Below, in pieces: positions 8,007-16,768 of a DNA stretch of 64,000 bases (the stretch's first letter is position 1; each line of letters begins with the position of its first letter). The position numbers and the translations under genes were made by a program. Source of the DNA: Nonomuraea sp. NEAU-A123 (GTDB taxonomy: Bacteria > Actinomycetota > Actinomycetes > Streptosporangiales > Streptosporangiaceae). The DNA lies in the NCBI RefSeq assembly GCF_018603905.1, contig NZ_JAHFZZ010000006.1, positions 496,001 to 560,000 on the forward strand. Reading direction: 5' to 3'. The notes below the pieces were generated by a model. That model had not been told where the DNA came from and did no database searches. It saw nothing but the letters and a program-made list of their open reading frames with translations.

Positions 8007-9333
8007 GAGCGTCTGGGCCGCGGTGTTGCCGAGCGCGATGGGCGCGAGAGCCGTCTCCGTCGCGCAAGAGGTGGCGGGTCGCATGCGTGACCCTCGGCAA
8101 GTTCGGGTCTACGCGGAGAACGCGAGCCGACAGAGCGATTTCGCCGCTTACCGGCGGTGGCGTCCGTCCGATGTCGCGCAGGGAGACGCGGGCCTGGCGC
8201 TGCTGTTCGGCTACCTGGACGCATGCCTGCCGGGCGACGGCTGGGACGTGTGCGCGCACGACTGCCTGAGCCTGGCGGCGCGCGACGCACAGGACATGAC
8301 GCATGTACGGCCGAGCCTTTTCGGCGGCATCGCCGGTGTCGCGTTCGCCGCGCACTCGCTGTCGCGTGACGGCAGCCGCTACCGACGCCTGCTCGGAGAG
8401 CTCGACCGATGGCTGGCTCCGCAGGCGGCCCAGCGGGCTCGCTGGCTGGAGCAGGCCGGGGCCGGTGTTTCGGTCGGGGCGTTCGACGTGATCGCGGGAC
8501 TGGCCGGGATCGGCGCCTATCTACTGTGCCGCCGGCAGGACGCGGGTGCGGCGCGGGCGTTGGAGGCGGTGCTCGCCGGGTTGGTGGCGTTGTGCGGGGA
8601 CCGTGGAGGTCTGCCCAACTGGCATACGCCCATCGGTGCCATGGGCGCCGACGAGCCCATGGCCCGCCAGTTCCCGCACGGCAATCTCAACTGTGGCCTG
8701 GCGCATGGCATCCCTGGTCCGCTGGCCCTGATGTCGCTGGCGATGCGGGCCGGGATCACCGTTCCAGGGCAGCGGGAAGCGGTTCAGCGGGTGGCTGACT
8801 GGCTGGTCGAGCACCGCGCGGACGATGAGTGGGGCGCCAACTGGCCCTCCGCCGTCGCCCTTCCCTCCCCGGACTCGCCCGCGGCGCAGCCGAGACCCGG
8901 CCGCAGTGCCTGGTGTTACGGCAGTCCAGGGGTGGCGCGGGCGTTGTGGCTGGCCGGTTCGGCGCTGGAGGCGCCCCAGTTGTGCGCGCTGGCGGTCGAG
9001 GCGATGACCGCCACCTACCGCCGTCCCCGCAACCGGCGGTTCATCGACTCGCCGACCTTCTGCCACGGCGTCGCCGGGCTGCTGCAGATCACCTCGCGCT
9101 TCGCCAACGACACCGGGGACCCGATGTTCGTCCAGGCCGCCGCCGATCTCACCGAGCAGATTCTCCGGCTCTACCAGCCGGATCTTCCACTCGGCTTCAG
9201 CGACCTGGAGCCCGGCGGCAACCGCGTGGACCAGCCGGGGCTGCTCGACGGCGCTCCGGGGGTCGTGCTCGCCCTGTTCGCCGCCGCCACCGACGTCCCA
9301 CCGGCGTGGGACCGGCTGTTCCTGCTGTCATGA
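7990..9333 (+). CDS. lanC: Lanthipeptide cyclase LanC
   Basis: A 447-residue cyclase that adds Cys thiols to dehydrated Ser/Thr to form (methyl)lanthionine rings. Zinc ligands match NisC: Cys309 (SAWCYGSPG), then Cys358-His359 (FCHGVAG). The active-site His is His239 in GLAHGIPGP. Repeated helical hairpins with GxxG loops (GDAGLALL, GIAGVAF, GLAGIGAY) fit the alpha/alpha toroid. The ATG at 7990 lies inside the precursor's 3' end, so translation is probably coupled to it; upstream in-frame sequence is only a shadow of the precursor. Its stop overlaps the LanB start as ATGA. Confidence 0.93.
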   Translation: MSATTKSVWAAVLPSAMGARAVSVAQEVAGRMRDPRQVRVYAENASRQSDFAAYRRWRPSDVAQGDAGLALLFGYLDACLPGDGWDVCAHDCLSLAARDAQDMTHVRPSLFGGIAGVAFAAHSLSRDGSRYRRLLGELDRWLAPQAAQRARWLEQAGAGVSVGAFDVIAGLAGIGAYLLCRRQDAGAARALEAVLAGLVALCGDRGGLPNWHTPIGAMGADEPMARQFPHGNLNCGLAHGIPGPLALMSLAMRAGITVPGQREAVQRVADWLVEHRADDEWGANWPSAVALPSPDSPAAQPRPGRSAWCYGSPGVARALWLAGSALEAPQLCALAVEAMTATYRRPRNRRFIDSPTFCHGVAGLLQITSRFANDTGDPMFVQAAADLTEQILRLYQPDLPLGFSDLEPGGNRVDQPGLLDGAPGVVLALFAAATDVPPAWDRLFLLS

Positions 9334-12300
9334 GCCTCTACCGTCCGCTGGACTGGTTCGTGGTACGCACCCCGCTGCTGCCTGTCGAGGATTACCTGGC
9401 CCTGGGCGAAGGGCCCCCTGAGTGCGTCCGCGGGACCGCGTTGCCCGCGGACGCGCGGGTCCGCCGTGCGCTGCTGGTCGGCGGCGGTGACCTCCCGCGT
9501 GCCCTTGCCCGGTCGTTCAAGGACGACCGGGCAAGGCGTAAATCGGCCCGCAAGCTCCGGCGATACCTGACCAGGATGTCGACCCGGCCGACCCCGTACG
9601 GCCTGTTCGCCGGGGTCGGCCTCGGCGCCTGGGGCGAACGGACCGGTCTCACCCTGACGGCCGACCAGCCCCGGATTCACACCCGTCCGGACATGGAATG
9701 GCTGCTGTCCATGGTCACCGAGCTGGAACGCCGCGCGGAGGTGCGTACGGGGCTGCGCTGGTTCGCCAACCCGGCGGCCTTCATCCGAGCCGGCCGCGTC
9801 CGGCTCGGCGAGCGCGCGACGGCCGGTGATGGAGCTACCGGCGCGGTCTCGCTGCGCGCCACCGCGCCGGTCCTGCGCGCGCTGGAGGTCGCCCGCGAAC
9901 CGATTCCCTACCACCGGCTGTTCGACGAGCTCACCGGCGGCTCGGCGGCGACCGCGGACAAGGTCGCCCGGCTGCTTGACCAGTTGTGGGCGCACGGTGT
10001 GCTGCTGACCGACCTCCGGCCGCCGCTGACCGGCGGCGACCCGGCCCGGCAGGTGGCCCGGCGGCTCGCGGAGCTCCCCGCGACCCACACGGAGGCCAAG
10101 TCGCTCGACCACTTGCTGGAGGCGATGAGCAGGTGGGATCGACTGCCTCCCGAGGCGGGCGCCGACCGCTTCGCCGACCTCGTCGAACAGGCCGAGTCCG
10201 TGCACCCCGCCGCACCCGGCCGGGCCCGGCTGCAGAGCGACATGGCGCTCCCGCTGGGCGGCCGGACGGTTCATCGAAGGGTCGCCGTCGAGGTGGCCAG
10301 GGCCGCCGAGCTGATGCTGCGGTTGTCCCCGATGCCGCGAGGTTCGGCGGTCCTGGACTCCTACCGGCGCGCGTTCGAGGCGCGCTACGGCCCGGGGACC
10401 GAGGTTCCCCTTCTGGAACTGCTCGACCCCGAGATCGGTCTCGGCCCGCCAGTGCACTCCTACGGCTCACGAACGGCCGCCACGAACCGGCACCAGATAC
10501 TGCTGGACCTGGCCCTGGAGGCGATCAGGGACGGCCGGCGCGTCGTCGACCTGGACGAGGCGGCCCTCACCGCCCTGGAGACCTGGGAACCGTCGCCCTC
10601 GGCCGCGCCGACTTCGCTCGACATTTCGGTATTCGTGCTGGCGGCCTCCCCGAGCGCCGTCGACGACGGTGACTTCTCGCTGGTCATCGGCCCCAACCAG
10701 GGCGGCGGCGCCGCCGGGCGTACCTTGGGCCGCTTCGCCCACCTGATCGGCCACGACGCCGTGGCCGCCCTGGCCCGCGCCGCGCGGGCCGAGGCCGCCG
10801 CCCGCCCCGGCCGGCTCTGGGCCGAGGTCGACTACCAGCCGCGCAGGGCGCGCAGCGGCAACGTCACGATCCGGCCGCTCGTCCGCGACCACGCGATCGT
10901 GCTCGATGCCGTTCCCGCGGCGCCCGGCCGGGCCGTACCGGTGGACGAGCTGTTCGTCGGCGTCCGCGACGGCCGCTTCGTGGTGCGGTGGCCGGCGCTC
11001 GATCTGGACGTGATGGGCTGCGCGGGACACATGCTCAACGGCCGGCAGGCGCCCGCGGTCGTCCGCTTCCTCGACGAGGTCGCCTGCGCCGGTCAGCCGC
11101 GGCTCGGCGGGTTCGGCTGGGGCCCGGCGGCACAGTTCCCCTTCCTGCCCAGGGTCCGGGTGGGGAGGGTGATATTGACCCCGGCGACCTGGCGGGTGCC
11201 GGGCATGCGGCCGGGCTCGTTCGCCGCCTGGCGGGAGCGGTGGCGGCTGCCGAGATACGTCTACCTGGCCTTCGGCGATAACCGGCTCCTGCTCGACCTC
11301 GCCGATCCCGCGCAGCTCGACGAGGTGCACCACGAGCTGGACCGCCTGCCCAGGGACGGGACGCTGATCCTCCAGGAGGCGCTGCCCGGGCCCGAGGACG
11401 CCTGGCTTCCCGGAGCCGACGGCCACTACATCAGTGAGCTACTGGTCCCCGTGGTGCTCGACCATGAGGAACCGCCGCCGCCCAGCACCGTACGCCGGGC
11501 CGCGCCGGTCACCCGGTCGGTCCAGGCCACCGATCGCCTCCGTCCGCCCGGCAGTGACTGGCTCTACGTCAAGCTGTACCACGCGCTGGAATCGGCGGAC
11601 GAGCTGATCGCCGGCCGCGTGCGGGAGTTCGGCGCCACCGTACGCGCCGACGGCCTCGCCGACGACTGGTTCTTCCTGCGCTACGCCGATCCGGAGCCGC
11701 ACCTGCGCCTGCGGTTGCGCGGCGATCCCGACGCGCTGGCCACCGTCCTGACGCCGCTGCTGTTCCGCTGGGCGACCTCGCTCATCGACGCCGGACGCTG
11801 CAGCCGCTTCTGCGTCGACACCTACGACCGGGAGATCGAACGGTACGGCGGGCCGGACGGGCTCGCCGTGGCCGAAACGCTGTTCGCGGTGGACAGCCGG
11901 GCCGTGGCGGACCTGCTGGACCTCGCCCACCGCGGTCCCGGGCTCGACCGCACGCTCACCGCCGCCCGTACGGTCGACGACCTGCTCGCCGCCATGGGCC
12001 TGGACGAGGCCGGGCGCGCGACCTGGTACCGCGACCGAGCCCCCGCCAGTCCCGCCACCGGCACGGAATACCGGAGACGGCAGGCCGAGCTCCGCTCAGT
12101 GCTGGGCGATCCCGCCTGGTTGCCCGCTCAGCCTGCCGGACCAGAGCTCGAACAGCTTCTCCGCGACCGCGCGGCCGGCATCCGGGCGGTCACTCGTCGG
12201 CTCGACGACCTGGACGCGCGCGGTGCGCTCTGGGTGCCCAGAAAGCAGCTGATGTCCAGTTTCGTGCACATGCACTGCAACCGCCTGCTCCCCGGAGGCC

Positions 12301-12371
12301 CCGCGAGCGAACAGCGCCTACTCGGCCTGCTGTCCCGCACCCGCGAGAGCCTCCGGCACGCGCCGCTGTAG
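9330..12371 (+). CDS. lanB: Lanthipeptide dehydratase LanB (full length)
   Basis: A 1013-residue class I dehydratase with both domains in one chain. The N-terminal glutamylation domain has the conserved motif RPTPYGLFA (86-94). The C-terminal elimination domain begins near RLRPPGSDWLYVKLY and continues with DDWFFLRYADPEPHLRLRL and DTYDREIERYGG. In this family Ser/Thr are activated by glutamate from glutamyl-tRNA and then dehydrated. The length matches NisB-type enzymes rather than the split LanBs of thiopeptide clusters. The true start is the ATG at 9330, overlapping the lanC stop by 4 bp. It ends 2 bp before the convergent MFS gene. Confidence 0.94.
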   Translation: MSLYRPLDWFVVRTPLLPVEDYLALGEGPPECVRGTALPADARVRRALLVGGGDLPRALARSFKDDRARRKSARKLRRYLTRMSTRPTPYGLFAGVGLGAWGERTGLTLTADQPRIHTRPDMEWLLSMVTELERRAEVRTGLRWFANPAAFIRAGRVRLGERATAGDGATGAVSLRATAPVLRALEVAREPIPYHRLFDELTGGSAATADKVARLLDQLWAHGVLLTDLRPPLTGGDPARQVARRLAELPATHTEAKSLDHLLEAMSRWDRLPPEAGADRFADLVEQAESVHPAAPGRARLQSDMALPLGGRTVHRRVAVEVARAAELMLRLSPMPRGSAVLDSYRRAFEARYGPGTEVPLLELLDPEIGLGPPVHSYGSRTAATNRHQILLDLALEAIRDGRRVVDLDEAALTALETWEPSPSAAPTSLDISVFVLAASPSAVDDGDFSLVIGPNQGGGAAGRTLGRFAHLIGHDAVAALARAARAEAAARPGRLWAEVDYQPRRARSGNVTIRPLVRDHAIVLDAVPAAPGRAVPVDELFVGVRDGRFVVRWPALDLDVMGCAGHMLNGRQAPAVVRFLDEVACAGQPRLGGFGWGPAAQFPFLPRVRVGRVILTPATWRVPGMRPGSFAAWRERWRLPRYVYLAFGDNRLLLDLADPAQLDEVHHELDRLPRDGTLILQEALPGPEDAWLPGADGHYISELLVPVVLDHEEPPPPSTVRRAAPVTRSVQATDRLRPPGSDWLYVKLYHALESADELIAGRVREFGATVRADGLADDWFFLRYADPEPHLRLRLRGDPDALATVLTPLLFRWATSLIDAGRCSRFCVDTYDREIERYGGPDGLAVAETLFAVDSRAVADLLDLAHRGPGLDRTLTAARTVDDLLAAMGLDEAGRATWYRDRAPASPATGTEYRRRQAELRSVLGDPAWLPAQPAGPELEQLLRDRAAGIRAVTRRLDDLDARGALWVPRKQLMSSFVHMHCNRLLPGGPASEQRLLGLLSRTRESLRHAPL

Positions 12372-12373
12372 CG

Positions 12374-13813
12374 TCATGCCGCCTTGTCCACCTTGGCCGC
12401 CGTCAGCGGAGCGGCGATCTCCTCCAAGCCCTTGCGCTCGGCCTTGACCCCGAGGAAGAGCTCCACCAGACCCCCCAAGATCATGATGATGGCGCCGATC
12501 GAGAAGGCCAGCGCCGTGTCACCAGGGGCACCGGTCTCGACCAGATGGGAGAAGACGAGCGGGCCCGCGATGCCACCCGCCGCCGTGCCGATGGCGAAGA
12601 AGAACGCGATGGCCATCGCCCTGGTCTCCATCGGGAAGATCTCGCTGACCGTCAGATAGGCCGAACTGGCCCCCGCCGAGGCCACGAACAGCACCACCGA
12701 CCAGCAGGCCGTCAGTGTCACCGCCGTGAGCACTCCCTGGTTGAACAGCCAGGCCGTGCCCAGCAGCAACAGCCCCGACCCGATGTACGTGGCCGAGATC
12801 ATCGGCACCCGCCCGACCGTGTCGAAGAGCGGCCCGAGCAGCAGCGGGCCCAGGAAGTTGCCGACCGCGATGACCGCGAAGTAGTAGCCGGTATGCGTGT
12901 CGATCTTGAAGAACGTGGACAGGATCTGCGCGTACCCGAAGGTGATCGCGTTGTACAGGAACGCCTGGCCGATGAAGAGCGACAGGCCGAGCACCGTCCG
13001 CTTGGGATAGAGCGCCACCATGGTGTGCGCGATCCGGACGAATCCAATCGACTTGCGCTGATGGATCGTCATCGACCGCGCCGGCTCCGGCAGGTCGCCG
13101 CCGATCTGGCGCTCGATGTCGTCGACGATGTTCTCGGCCTCCTGGCCACGGCCGTGGATGAACAGCCAGCGCGGGCTCTCGGGCACGTGTCGCCGTACGA
13201 GCAGGATGGCCAGGCCGAGCACCACGCCCATCCCGAAGGCGACGCGCCAGCCGATGTTGACCGGCAGGTCGTTCAGCAGCGGCACGGTCAGCAGCGCGCC
13301 GCCCGCCGCCCCGAGCCAGTAGCTGCCGTTGATGATGATGTCGATCCGCCCCCGGTGGGCGCTCGGGATCAGCTCGTCGATGGCCGAGTTGATCGCCGCG
13401 TACTCCCCGCCGATGCCGAATCCCGTCATGAACCTGAACAGGAAGAACCACCACGCGTCGAAGGAGAACGCGGTCATCAGCGTCGCCACCAGGTAGACGA
13501 CCAGCGTGATCAGGAACAGCTTCTTCCGGCCGAACCGGTCGGTCAGCCAGCCGAAGAACAGTGCCCCCGTACAGGCGCCCGCGACGTACAGCGCGGCGGC
13601 GAGGCCGGCGACCTGCGCCTGCGTGATGTCGATGCCACTACCGGGTTTGGCGAGCTGGGCCGAGAGGTTGCCCACGATGGTCACTTCGAGCCCGTCCAGG
13701 ATCCAGACGGTGCCGAGACCGATGACGATCATCCAGTGCCAGCGTGACCACGGCAGCCGGTCCAGTCTCGCGGGCACCTTGGTGGTGATGGTGCCGCTAT
13801 CCAGGTCGCTCAT
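12374..13813 (-). CDS. MFS transporter, sugar/metabolite:H+ symporter type
   Basis: A 479-residue, roughly 12-TM major facilitator. It has the loop 2-3 motif GWLTDRFGRKK and PESPRWL after TM6, and a central cytoplasmic loop, features of the sugar-porter and metabolite:H+ symporter families. These are usually importers, so it is a weak candidate for exporting the lanthipeptide despite its position. The ATG at 13813 is preceded by GGGTGA; a GTG three codons upstream is less supported. It is convergent with lanB. Confidence 0.88.
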   Translation of the reverse strand: MSDLDSGTITTKVPARLDRLPWSRWHWMIVIGLGTVWILDGLEVTIVGNLSAQLAKPGSGIDITQAQVAGLAAALYVAGACTGALFFGWLTDRFGRKKLFLITLVVYLVATLMTAFSFDAWWFFLFRFMTGFGIGGEYAAINSAIDELIPSAHRGRIDIIINGSYWLGAAGGALLTVPLLNDLPVNIGWRVAFGMGVVLGLAILLVRRHVPESPRWLFIHGRGQEAENIVDDIERQIGGDLPEPARSMTIHQRKSIGFVRIAHTMVALYPKRTVLGLSLFIGQAFLYNAITFGYAQILSTFFKIDTHTGYYFAVIAVGNFLGPLLLGPLFDTVGRVPMISATYIGSGLLLLGTAWLFNQGVLTAVTLTACWSVVLFVASAGASSAYLTVSEIFPMETRAMAIAFFFAIGTAAGGIAGPLVFSHLVETGAPGDTALAFSIGAIIMILGGLVELFLGVKAERKGLEEIAAPLTAAKVDKAA

Positions 13814-13892
13814 AAAATTCACCCGATACCCTATGACCGGCTGACAAACCTCCGGCCGTCAAGGACTCAGGTCGCGACCGCCGTACGACGGA

Positions 13893-14303
13893 TCAGTGCA
13901 GCTCGTTGATGCGGATCAGGTTGCCCGCGGGGTCGCGGAAGGCGCAGTCGCGAACGCCGTACGGCTGCTCGGTCGGGTCCTGGACGATGTCGGCGCCGCC
14001 GGCCTGGAGGCGCGCGAAGGTGCCGTCGAGGTCGGCGGTGGCCAGGGTGATGCGGGCGTAGGTGCCCTTGGCCATCATCTCGACGATGGTGCGGCGCTCG
14101 TCATCGGTGATGCCGAGGCCGGTGGCCGGCGGCTCCAGGACGATGGACGTGCCGGGCTGGTCGGCGGGGCCGACCGTGATCCAGCGCCGCCCGTCGTGCC
14201 GGACGTCAGCGCGGACCTCGAAGCCGAGGACGTCGCGGTAGAAGGCCAGAGAAGCGTCCGGATTGTCGTGCGGGAGGAAGGTCCAGTGAATGGTGATGTC
14301 CAT
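13893..14303 (-). CDS. VOC family protein (glyoxalase/bleomycin-resistance fold)
   Basis: A 136-residue single-copy VOC protein with two beta-alpha-beta-beta-beta modules. The first starts with ITIHWTFLPHDNPDASLAFYRD and the second near YARITLATADLDGTFARLQ. The C-terminal signature reads DCAFRDPAGNLIRINE, with a possible metal-ligand Glu. Such proteins include glyoxalases, dioxygenases and antibiotic-binding proteins; nothing here fixes the substrate. It stands alone on the minus strand between the MFS and PAP2 genes. Confidence 0.85.
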   Translation of the reverse strand: MDITIHWTFLPHDNPDASLAFYRDVLGFEVRADVRHDGRRWITVGPADQPGTSIVLEPPATGLGITDDERRTIVEMMAKGTYARITLATADLDGTFARLQAGGADIVQDPTEQPYGVRDCAFRDPAGNLIRINELH

Positions 14304-14361
14304 GGCGGTCAGGCTAGGTGCGGCTCGAAGGCGGACGCTTCTCGATTCCTGATCGGCTTGT

Positions 14362-15045
14362 TCACGCAGGTCGGACGAGTTCGGAGAGCGGCCGCCGACG
14401 CTGCTGCCTCTCGCGCCGGTACAAGATCGCCCGCGCGGCCATCACGACGCAGCCGACGCCCAGCAGCAGGCCCCAGGTGACGTCGGTGAGGAAGTGCATG
14501 CCTCGGTACAGGCGGGAGAAGCCGACGATGAGCGGAGCGGCGACGCCGAGCACCCAGATCACCACCTGGAGCGCCCTGTTGCGGACGTGCATGGTCAGGA
14601 CGAGCGCGACCGCGCAGTAGAACCCGACAGCGGCGCTGACGTGTCCCGACGGGAAGCTGGAGGTGGGCGGGGCCGGGTCGATGTGCTGCACGGGCGGCCG
14701 CTGCCGGCCGACAGGCGTGGTGGTGGCCAGGAAGATGAGCGACTGGCTCCAGACGGCCGCGACAAGGAAGATCGATTCGCGCCAGCGCTTGTACACGAGC
14801 CTGAAGACGATCGCGACGATCACGGTGAGCGCCACGATGTAGGGGGTGTCCGACAGGCTGGTGCCGTAGTCGGTGAGTGTGTTCCACAGTGGGGTGCGAT
14901 CGGCGGCCAGGGCCCGGCTCACGTCCGCCTCGCCGGTGGGCCAGGCGAGGATCAGCTTGCCGACGCCGAACGTCACCGCGGCCATCAGGAGCATCGGCAC
15001 TAAGATCGTCAGCGCGTAGTACTTCACGTGCTCAGCTTTGGTCAT
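14362..15045 (-). CDS. PAP2 family membrane phosphatase (second of a pair)
   Basis: A 227-residue, about six-TM lipid phosphatase. The three catalytic motifs are present: VGRQRPP (Arg115), SFPSGHV (PSGH at 132-135) and SRLYRGMHFLTD (nucleophilic His184). Members remove phosphate from phosphatidic acid, undecaprenyl pyrophosphate or similar lipids at the outer membrane face. It overlaps the upstream PAP2 gene by 14 bp. A lipid-kinase-like gene diverges from the pair, which hints at opposing reactions on one lipid. Confidence 0.9.
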   Translation of the reverse strand: MTKAEHVKYYALTILVPMLLMAAVTFGVGKLILAWPTGEADVSRALAADRTPLWNTLTDYGTSLSDTPYIVALTVIVAIVFRLVYKRWRESIFLVAAVWSQSLIFLATTTPVGRQRPPVQHIDPAPPTSSFPSGHVSAAVGFYCAVALVLTMHVRNRALQVVIWVLGVAAPLIVGFSRLYRGMHFLTDVTWGLLLGVGCVVMAARAILYRRERQQRRRPLSELVRPA

Positions 15046-15778
15046 GGGTCACCTTCACTGACTCGGGGTCCACTCCTTCGGTCAGCGGCGAGGCGGGCCT
15101 TCGGCCCTGCTCCCGCCGCCACGTCTCGAATCCCGCCGCGGTGGCGGCGACCACGGCCGTGCCCAGGACGATCCCGGCGACCACGTCACTCACCCAGTGC
15201 ACGCCGAGCGCGATCCTGGTGTAGCCGACCGACAGCACCAGGAACCAGGCCACGGCCCACGCCACCCGCCGCCCCCACCGGGGCAACCTGGGCAGGATGA
15301 GAAGAACGATCACTCCGGCGCCGAGCGTCACGTTGACCGCGTGGCCCGACGGGAAGGAGTCGCCCGGCGCGAGCGCGACGGGATCGGGCAGATGCGGCCT
15401 GGCCCGGGCTGTGATGATCTTGAGTGCGAGGCCGAGCAGCCCGCCCACCGTCACGGTGGTGACCGCCCAGATGGCCAGCCTCGGCGCGCCCTTGTACAGC
15501 AGCCAGCCGGCGTACGCGATGACCGCGATACGCCACGGCCACGGCCCGAACAGATCCGTCCATACGATGAGCACTCTGGTCACGGCGGGATGGGCGAGCG
15601 CGTACTCGTGCAGATCTTCGGCGACGCTCGCGTCCAGCCCGTTGGCGGGCATCTTGGCCACGACCAGCAGCAGGCTGAACGGGATCATGATGAGCGCCAC
15701 CGCGAGGCTCGCGACCGTCAGCCGCAGTCCCAGACTGCGGTCACGATCGACGCGTGCCTTGAGCCATTGACGCCTCAC
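15032..15778 (-). CDS. PAP2 family membrane phosphatase (first of a pair)
   Basis: A 248-residue, six-TM PAP2 protein with motifs KIITARARPHLPD (RARP 125-128), SFPSGHA (143-146) and TRIALGVHWVSD (His194, Asp198). It differs clearly from its downstream neighbour, so the pair is not a recent duplication. The start is a GTG at 15778 with an AAGGA about ten bases upstream. It is divergent from the diacylglycerol-kinase-like gene, about 98 bp away. Confidence 0.9.
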   Translation of the reverse strand: MRRQWLKARVDRDRSLGLRLTVASLAVALIMIPFSLLLVVAKMPANGLDASVAEDLHEYALAHPAVTRVLIVWTDLFGPWPWRIAVIAYAGWLLYKGAPRLAIWAVTTVTVGGLLGLALKIITARARPHLPDPVALAPGDSFPSGHAVNVTLGAGVIVLLILPRLPRWGRRVAWAVAWFLVLSVGYTRIALGVHWVSDVVAGIVLGTAVVAATAAGFETWRREQGRRPASPLTEGVDPESVKVTHDQS

Positions 15779-15876
15779 AATTCCGGTCCTTCCTCGATGA
15801 GCGTTCGCGCTCGGCTACCCAGGCAGAGGGAATTGATTCCTGCCTGAAAGCCGGCGGCGAGGGTAGTCCGGAGGGC

Positions 15877-16764
15877 ATGTCCCCCACCGTGGCGGTTGTC
15901 GCGCACCGTAAGAAGACTCTCGGCGCAGGCCTGGACAGGCTGCGCGTGCTCATCACCGAGCAGGACGTCGGCGAGCTCCTCTGGTACGAGGTGCCCAAGA
16001 GCAAGAAGGCGCGCAAGAAGGTCCGCGAGGCGCTCAAACAGGGTGCCGAGCTGGTGTTCGTCTGGGGCGGCGACGGCATGGTGCAACGGTGCGCCGACGT
16101 GATGGCCGGCTCCGGCGTGCCGATGGCCGTCCTGCCGGCCGGGACCGGGAACCTGTTCGCCACCAACCTCGGCATCCCCATCGACCTGGAAGAGGCGGTG
16201 GAGATCGGCTTCCACGGACGACGGGAGAAGCTGGACCTGGGCCTGCTGAACGGCGAGCATTTCGCGGTGATGGCCGGCGCCGGGTTCGAGGCCGAGATGA
16301 TCGCCGACGCCGACGGGCAGGCCAAGAAGCAGCTCGGCAAGCTGAGCTACGTCAAGGCGGCCGTCCGGCACGTAGGCGGGCCGCTGGTGCCGATGAAGAT
16401 CAAGGTCGATGGGACGACCTGGTTCGAAGGCGACGCGAGCTGTCTGCTGCTGGGCAACGTGAGCATGATCGCCGGCGGCATCGAGGCGTTCGACGACGCC
16501 CGGCCGGACGACGGCTGGCTGGAGGTCGGGGTCTCCACCGCCAAGGGGCCGGTCCAGTGGGCCCGGGTGATCGGCCGGATGGCCACGGGGCGCTCCGACG
16601 ACTCCCCGTTCGTCCGGATGACCCGCGCCAGGAAGGTGTCCGCCCGGTTCGCCACGCCGCTGACGTACGAGCTCGACGGCGGAGAACGCGAGGCCACCAC
16701 CCGGCTCACGGCCGAGGCCGTCCCGGGCGCCCTCACGATCTGCCTGCCGGCGGACGACCGGTAA
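15877..16764 (+). CDS. Diacylglycerol kinase-family lipid kinase
   Basis: A 295-residue DAGK-catalytic-domain protein. The ATP-binding signature VWGGDGMVQ (GGDG at 64-67) and the GTGN loop (89-92) are intact. A C-terminal beta-sandwich region follows, as in DgkB and sphingosine-kinase-like proteins. It would phosphorylate diacylglycerol or a related lipid alcohol at the membrane. It is divergent from two PAP2 phosphatase genes and convergent with the dipeptidase gene 4 bp away. The true substrate cannot be read from sequence. Confidence 0.9.
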   Translation: MSPTVAVVAHRKKTLGAGLDRLRVLITEQDVGELLWYEVPKSKKARKKVREALKQGAELVFVWGGDGMVQRCADVMAGSGVPMAVLPAGTGNLFATNLGIPIDLEEAVEIGFHGRREKLDLGLLNGEHFAVMAGAGFEAEMIADADGQAKKQLGKLSYVKAAVRHVGGPLVPMKIKVDGTTWFEGDASCLLLGNVSMIAGGIEAFDDARPDDGWLEVGVSTAKGPVQWARVIGRMATGRSDDSPFVRMTRARKVSARFATPLTYELDGGEREATTRLTAEAVPGALTICLPADDR

Positions 16765-16768
16765 CCGG

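Noticed and set aside
8829..9329. N-terminal extension of LanB reaching back into lanC
   Set aside because: The Arg/Pro-rich extension is out-of-frame lanC; the LanB family start and the ATGA overlap fix the start at 9330.
12374..13813. MFS protein as the lanthipeptide exporter
   Set aside because: It lies on the opposite strand and its motifs belong to solute:H+ symporters, not peptide exporters.
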